Source: Microcoleus sp. bin38.metabat.b11b12b14.051
GTDB lineage: Bacteria; Cyanobacteriota; Cyanobacteriia; Cyanobacteriales; Microcoleaceae
Assembly: GCF_013299165.1 (NCBI RefSeq)
Contig: NZ_JAAFKD010000009.1
Location: 1-64,000, forward strand
DNA: 64,000 bases
Reading direction: 5' to 3'
Below the pieces are notes generated by a model. The model saw nothing but the letters and a program-made list of their open reading frames with translations. It was not told the DNA's origin and made no database searches. A program made the position numbers and the translations under genes. This document shows, in pieces, positions 59,695-64,000 of the stretch. Each line of letters opens with the position of its first letter. The stretch's first letter is position 1.

Positions 59695-60516
59695 ATGCAC
59701 AATGCAACTGTCACCGGCCCAGCGGGGCGGCTCAATTTCACCGACACGGGCGCGGTAAGCAGCGCAGAATCACCAACTATTCCCCTCCTCCTGGTACATG
59801 GTATGGCATATCACCTCGGAGTCTGGGATGAGACGATCGCACTTTTGCGCGCCAATCTCGGTCAAAACCAGCGCATTCTGGCGATCGACCTCCGGGGCCA
59901 CGGCGCATCCGATCCGCCCGCAGACGGCGATTACACCCCCGATAGCTGCGCCGCCGACATCCTCGCCGTCCTCGACGCGCTGAATATCCCGCAAGTAGCC
60001 CTTGTCGGGCACAGCTTCGGCGCCCTTGTCGTCCTCGCCACCGCAGCGGCAGCACCAACGCGGGTAGCGCAGGTCATCCTCGCCGATCCTCCCGGTGACT
60101 TTAACTACCTGCCGCCCTCCGTATACGAGGAACAGATGGTTCCCTTCCTCGCAGCCTTGGCGGGCGATAACTACCGCGCAGCAGCAGAGGAAAAATTCGC
60201 CCAAGCGTTGGAAGGCGGTACTCCTGCGACGCGCGAAACCACGATCGCACGTCTCGGGGCCACGCCGCGCGATCGCCTAATCGGTATGTACAAAGGTATG
60301 TTTGCTTACAATGCAGTCGGTGCGATCGATCGCTATCTAGCAACTCCGGGCACTCAAATCTCAGCAATCCTCGCGCCGTCCAACTCCTGGCCTTTCAGCC
60401 TCCACCTACTCCGCCCCCAAATTCTCACCACCGTCATACCAGAAACCAGTCACTGGTTGCAGCTTGATGCGCCGGTTCCCTTCGCGGAAGTCGTAACAGC
60501 AGTCATTCGTCATTAG
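59695..60516 (+). CDS. Alpha/beta hydrolase
   Basis: 273 residues from ATG 59695 (longer in-frame starts run into the repeat array). LLLVHGMAYHLGVWDE (oxyanion HGMA), AIDLRGHGASDPP, the nucleophile elbow VGHSFGALV, and the C-terminal His in PETSHWLQLDAP complete the catalytic set; the acid residue is presumably in the GTQISAILAP region. The esterase/hydrolase substrate is unknown. No RBS of note. Confidence 0.85.
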   Translation: MHNATVTGPAGRLNFTDTGAVSSAESPTIPLLLVHGMAYHLGVWDETIALLRANLGQNQRILAIDLRGHGASDPPADGDYTPDSCAADILAVLDALNIPQVALVGHSFGALVVLATAAAAPTRVAQVILADPPGDFNYLPPSVYEEQMVPFLAALAGDNYRAAAEEKFAQALEGGTPATRETTIARLGATPRDRLIGMYKGMFAYNAVGAIDRYLATPGTQISAILAPSNSWPFSLHLLRPQILTTVIPETSHWLQLDAPVPFAEVVTAVIRH

Positions 60517-60540
60517 TCATTCGTCATTAGTTTTTGGGAT

Positions 60541-61101
60541 TTAGTCCTTGGGATTTAGGGCGATCGATCTGCAACTACAACGACAATCATCTAATAAAGT
60601 ATCAAGTTCTTTAGCAACTTTCCACGGATTTCGACCTTTAAAAACAGCAGCGATCGCAGCTTCATAGGGATTTCTCCCAGTTTTTTTGACAGCCGCGATC
60701 GCCTTTTCGTTAGAAAATCCCCGCCCGCTAACCAACCAAGCAGCCAAAACCTGTCCCGTGCGCCCAATCCCACCGCCACAGTGAACTACCACCCGATCGC
60801 CCGATCGACTTGCAGATGCCAAAAATGGTAAGATGCGATCGACTAAAATCGAGCGATCAGCTAATTCAAAATCTGCGATCGGAGCCCAACAAACGCGATC
60901 GTACCCGAATACTGTTCGATAGCTTCCCAGCAAGTCACCATAGCCGATAAGTTGTGTCTCCGGAAGCAAGCAACAAACTCGATCGATCTTCTGTCGCCGC
61001 ATAAAATCAATCCAGCCAACAACTTCGCGATCGCCGTATCCCGGTTTTGCCGCACCAAACACAACTAATTCATCCTCCGCAGCCGCCGCAAACTTGTACA
61101 T
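60541..61101 (-). CDS. Protein tyrosine/dual-specificity phosphatase family protein
   Basis: 186 residues. The P-loop VVVHCGGGIGRTGQVLAAWLV (Cys-x5-Arg) matches the PTP family; general acid probably Asp in IADFELAD. N-terminus ELVVFGAAKPGYGDREVVGW fits the cyanobacterial/archaeal small PTP group. Convergent with the alpha/beta hydrolase, 24 bp apart. Substrate unknown. Confidence 0.88.
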   Translation of the reverse strand: MYKFAAAAEDELVVFGAAKPGYGDREVVGWIDFMRRQKIDRVCCLLPETQLIGYGDLLGSYRTVFGYDRVCWAPIADFELADRSILVDRILPFLASASRSGDRVVVHCGGGIGRTGQVLAAWLVSGRGFSNEKAIAAVKKTGRNPYEAAIAAVFKGRNPWKVAKELDTLLDDCRCSCRSIALNPKD

Positions 61102-61989
61102 CAGCCCTAAATTTTAATCCTAAATTAGCTTATACCTTTTTAACTATTCTTAGTCTTATGGTGTCATTTTTGACCTGATTATTGTTCCTCGTTACCAGGC
61201 TCTGCCTGGTAACGTATATCTTGAGGCTCTGCCTCGTTTTACCTCTCAGCTTATAGGAAAAAAGACTATAGGAGGTGTTTAAGTTGTTATTTTTACCCAT
61301 TAACCAGATTTATTCAAACCCGTATCTGTAGGGTGTGTCGCCATCGATCGTACCCAAAACAGCTCAAAAATCTTATAGCGACGCACCGACAATATTTGAG
61401 AAAACAACCCGCACGTTCACTACGCCCCAAATTTGTATTGTAGCAAGCATTTTTCAAGTTTAGTATTACGGGTCTTTTCATTTTAGCCCTTTTTTCAGAG
61501 ATTTGCATTCATTGAGATGCACCGTAGCCATTCGGTACTTTTTGTGGTTGCAAATTACAGAATAACTGACTAAATCATTGACTGCAATTATCTCGCTCGA
61601 ACTTCAAAACCTTGCAAAACATACTTTTAAGCTAATAACTTCTGTTGTTTGTGCAACAGTTTTTAAGTGGCTAGCTTAACTGTCTAACTGTCCTGGACGT
61701 TAGCTGTCAATCAGGACAAAGTTGATATATCAGCGTGCAGCGTTAGATTTCAACAAATCAGGAAATCAAGAGTATGCAGTTTAAGGATTGCGGTATTTCC
61801 TCTTGTTCTAATTTACATTTCACTCAAATTCACAGCCAAGTTTTGAGTGCGACACCTATCGCCGCACCTGACATCTGCAAATTGCCAGTCTAATTCACAA
61901 ATTGCAGATAAGTTATTAACCGATCGTGGCGCTTGCTATCGCCCGATGCAGTTCAGACAAATTGATCATTGTTTTTGGAGAAAATTAAG
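61102..61989. other. 888-bp spacer upstream of the RTX gene
   Basis: Holds hairpins GTTACCAGGC-TCT-GCCTGGTAAC (61191-61213) and GAGGC-TCT-GCCTC (61223-61235), a GTAGGGTGTGTCGCCATCGA ... TATAGCGACGCACC repeat (about 61328-61387), and TTAAGTGGCTAGCTTAA at 61663-61679 that is repeated at 63980-63996. No gene recognised; a short frame at 61773-61892 is unsupported. GTTTTTGGAGAAAATTAAG gives the RTX gene RBS. Confidence 0.55.
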
Positions 61990-63213
61990 ATGGCTAACAT
62001 TCCAGGTACTCCTAATAACGACTTACTAAATGGCACGCCTGACAACGATACCCTCACAGGGTTAGCAGGGAACGACACACTCTACGGTAAAGATGGAGAC
62101 GATGAGCTTGATGGTGGTTCTGGTGCAGACAAAATGTATGGTGGTAGCGGTAATGACGGCTACTTTGTCGATAATATTGCTGACGTAGTTGTGGAGAACA
62201 CTGCCGAAGGTATCGATCGAGTAGAATCCACTGTAAGCTACACCTTGGGAGCCAATGTCGAAGACCTGTTTTTGAAAGGAACCGCTGCTATTGACGGCAC
62301 GGGCAACAACGCGCACAATGCTATGGTAGGCAACGATGCCAACAACTCGATGTATGGTTTGGGCGATCGCGATTACTTATTTGGTGCAGGCGGTAACGAC
62401 TTCCTAAATGGTGGCGATGGAGATGACCAAATCTATGGTGGTACCGGAGACGACCAACTTTATGGTGGTGCTGGCGCCGACGAAATGTTTGGTGGTACAG
62501 GTAATGACCAATTCCTTGTTGATAATGTTGGTGATTTAGTTACCGAAAAACCAGGTGAAGGCATTGATACCGTAGTCACTTCCACTATCAGCTATACCTT
62601 GGGTGCAAACGTCGAAAACCTGACCTTAAGTGATACTGCTGATATCGATGGCACCGGTAATGACTTGAATAATTATATTCTGGGTAACGCCGGCAAGAAC
62701 TTCATCAAAGGTGAGAGTGGAGACGATCTAATCAATGGTAGAGGTGGCAAAGATATCATTCTTGGTGGTGATGGATATGACACGCTTTTAGGTGATGCTG
62801 GAAATGACAACCTACAAGGCATGAAAGGTAACGATATCCTCTACGGTAACGATGATAATGACCAACTTTCCGGTGGTGGTGGCGACGACATCCTCTATGG
62901 CGGTAATGGTAATGATGTCTTAGTTGGTGGTGGCGATATCGATCCTGCCGGCAATAACATTCTTTGGGGCGGTGCAGGCGCAGATGGATTCAGATTCTAT
63001 TTTGCTCCCACAGGCATTGACACCATCAAAGACTTCCAGAAGAGTGAAGTTGACAAAATTGAAATTCACCGAAGTTTTGGCGCTACTTCTCTCGACCAAT
63101 TCAGCTATAACAAGACTACTGGTGCTTTATTGTTCGGTCAAGTTCAGTTTGCAACTCTTGAGAATAAGCCAGCAGACTTCTTAGTATCGCGAGATATTGT
63201 TCTATTACCATGA
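61990..63213 (+). CDS. RTX-type calcium-binding repeat protein
   Basis: 407 residues from ATG 61990 (MANIPGTPNNDLLNGTPDND; GGAGAAAATTAAG upstream). Repeats GGxGxDxxx are dense: GGSGADKMYGGSGNDGYF, GGDGDDQIYGGTGDDQLYGG, GGGGDDILYGGNGNDVLVGG. Each pair binds Ca2+ in a beta-roll. Two interposed DNVADVVxE/VSYTLGANVEDL modules are typical. It lacks a signal peptide, and the C-terminus (IDTIKDFQKSEVDKIEIHRS, then DIVLLP) is the usual type I secretion end. Likely a secreted or surface protein (S-layer, adhesion or motility-linked in other cyanobacteria); no catalytic domain is visible. Transporter not in window. Confidence 0.92.
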   Translation: MANIPGTPNNDLLNGTPDNDTLTGLAGNDTLYGKDGDDELDGGSGADKMYGGSGNDGYFVDNIADVVVENTAEGIDRVESTVSYTLGANVEDLFLKGTAAIDGTGNNAHNAMVGNDANNSMYGLGDRDYLFGAGGNDFLNGGDGDDQIYGGTGDDQLYGGAGADEMFGGTGNDQFLVDNVGDLVTEKPGEGIDTVVTSTISYTLGANVENLTLSDTADIDGTGNDLNNYILGNAGKNFIKGESGDDLINGRGGKDIILGGDGYDTLLGDAGNDNLQGMKGNDILYGNDDNDQLSGGGGDDILYGGNGNDVLVGGGDIDPAGNNILWGGAGADGFRFYFAPTGIDTIKDFQKSEVDKIEIHRSFGATSLDQFSYNKTTGALLFGQVQFATLENKPADFLVSRDIVLLP

Positions 63214-63277
63214 GGCTGAATTGAGTTCTATCTGAGTTCAAGTCCGTTTAAATCAGTCATGTCTGGCAACCCATGCG

Positions 63278-63356
63278 ACAAAGAAACCGGGTTTTTACCT
63301 AATCTGTGGACTACACAGAAGGATGTTTGTAAGAAACCCGGTTTCTCTCCATCCGT
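63278..63356. repeat. GAAACCGGG dispersed element after the RTX gene
   Basis: GACAAAGAAACCGGGTTTTT ... TAAGAAACCCGGTTTCTCTC with the same layout as at 33835 and 45598. Confidence 0.75.
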
Positions 63357-63522
63357 GGGTAACTCTGATGTATTTTGCACCATTTTAGATTAGCCATGTA
63401 CGGGCGAAAAAAATGTCTGCATACAATAGAATTAACTCTTTGTAGAACAGGCAAAAAAGTTTATTTGTGATAGAAGTGCAAGATATGAATTTAATCTAAA
63501 ATTTCCACGGCGGGAAACTTTT

Positions 63523-63565
63523 AAAATGCTATAATTCTTGTGAAAATAAGAATTATAGCATTTTT
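63523..63565. terminator. Strong AT-rich hairpin, terminator-like
   Basis: AAAATGCTATAATTCTT, 8-nt loop, AAGAATTATAGCATTTT plus T: a perfect 17-bp stem followed by T residues. It lies 310 bp after the RTX stop with no gene between, so it may end the RTX transcript or be the core of another interspersed repeat. Confidence 0.5.
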
Positions 63566-63714
63566 AAATTCGATGGCTACACCCATAGATACAGCCAATT
63601 TCAGGTAAGTGAAATACATATCAAGCAGAGGTATGGACACGGCATTGCTGTTTCCTATAATTAATCTATCAGCCGTACTTCATAATGTGGAATCTCCTAT
63701 ATTTAGGGATTGTT

Positions 63715-63880
63715 GAAATTGTCGCTTGGTGCGTCGCTATGAAATTTTCGAGAGAATTCAGGGATTTTTCACAGCGACGCACCCGTACAAATTAGGGATT
63801 ATTGAAATTGTCGCTTGGTGCGTCGCTATGAGATTTTTCATAGAATTTAGGGATTTTTCACAGCGACGCACCCTACAAAT
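63715..63880. repeat. Two direct copies of a 'gcttggtgcgtcgctatgaaatttt...gcgacgcacc' hairpin
   Basis: GATTGTTGAAATTGTCGCTTGGTGCGTCGC and GATTATTGAAATTGTCGC start the two units; each closes with TCACAGCGACGCACCC. Family also at 45250, 45700 and 61328. Nothing else found to the end of the window. Confidence 0.8.
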
Positions 63881-64000
63881 ACTGACTGAATCACTGAATA
63901 TCATCATTTTAGAAAAATCTCAAGCCTTTGCAATATCTATATTTAAACCTTAATTACTCAGTTTTTTTTTGACTTCCGCTTAAGTGGCTAGCTTAAGTGT

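Noticed and set aside
61773..61892. 39-codon frame MQFKDCGISSCSNLHF in front of the RTX gene
   Set aside because: No convincing RBS and no recognisable feature; could equally be leader sequence of the RTX transcript.

Overview
The window looks like a piece of the chromosome of a filamentous, non-heterocystous cyanobacterium of the Microcoleus/Oscillatoria type. Direct evidence: photosystem I subunit PsaK, NDH-1 subunit NdhB, the myxoxanthophyll gene cruF, very frequent HIP1 octamers (GCGATCGC) in genes and spacers, and a heavy load of the short interspersed repeats typical of large cyanobacterial genomes (heptanucleotide repeats, GAAACCGGGTTTC palindromes, GGGCAAGATGCCC palindromes, 'actgaagtcc' repeats). 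Genus assignment is inference. No tRNA, rRNA, CRISPR array or intact transposase was seen.

Layout. 1-10.8 kb: three paralogous secreted filamentous-haemagglutinin-like proteins (the first cut by the window edge) followed by a secreted TPR-CHAT protease-like protein; several MITE-like elements and heptamer repeats lie between them. 11-18.3 kb: cruF, a decayed GNAT/amine-oxidase remnant overlapping a cyclic-peptide-type ABC exporter, and ndhB. 18.3-23.1 kb: an aminoglycoside-phosphotransferase-like gene, a PadR regulator with a perfect palindromic operator, an AraC-family pseudogene broken by a MITE with an 8-bp target duplication, a VOC-fold gene and a HigBA module whose toxin C-terminus is supplied by a MITE. 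23.8-26.6 kb: topA carrying an in-frame palindromic repeat.

26.8-33.6 kb is an accessory island: a DUF433/DUF5615 pair, an XRE regulator, three small orphan genes, a DUF6883/DUF4926 pair, a type II restriction-modification system (M, R and a C-protein regulator with recognisable C-boxes) between 89-bp direct repeats, an HNH endonuclease with a ribbon-helix-helix-like partner, and a VapB antitoxin next to a truncated VapC. 34-41 kb: phosphoketolase, a histidine-phosphatase-family enzyme and acetate kinase (sugar phosphate to acetyl phosphate to acetate plus ATP), with psaK and a two-gene AAA-ATPase/TOPRIM cassette (candidate anti-phage system) inserted among them.

41.6-44.4 kb: three exopolysaccharide-type genes (WecG/TagA glycosyltransferase, polysaccharide deacetylase, methyltransferase). 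44.8-45.2 kb: relics of a MntA/HepT toxin-antitoxin pair. 45.9-52 kb: a large TPR-CHAT protein with ten near-identical 46-residue repeats and a G-tract-rich palindromic insert between its two catalytic residues, a small acidic protein and a membrane-anchored coiled-coil protein, which together may be a conflict or cell-death module. 52-57.1 kb: a single 1678-residue protein fusing the haemagglutinin secretion domain to a CHAT domain, which links the separate haemagglutinin and CHAT genes at the left end of the window. 57-64 kb: rnhA, a pentapeptide-repeat protein, an alpha/beta hydrolase, a protein tyrosine phosphatase and an RTX calcium-binding protein.

Two themes run through the window: secreted or cytosolic CHAT (caspase-fold) proteins, and small non-autonomous repeats that have repeatedly landed in or at the edge of genes and changed start codons, C-termini or internal loops.
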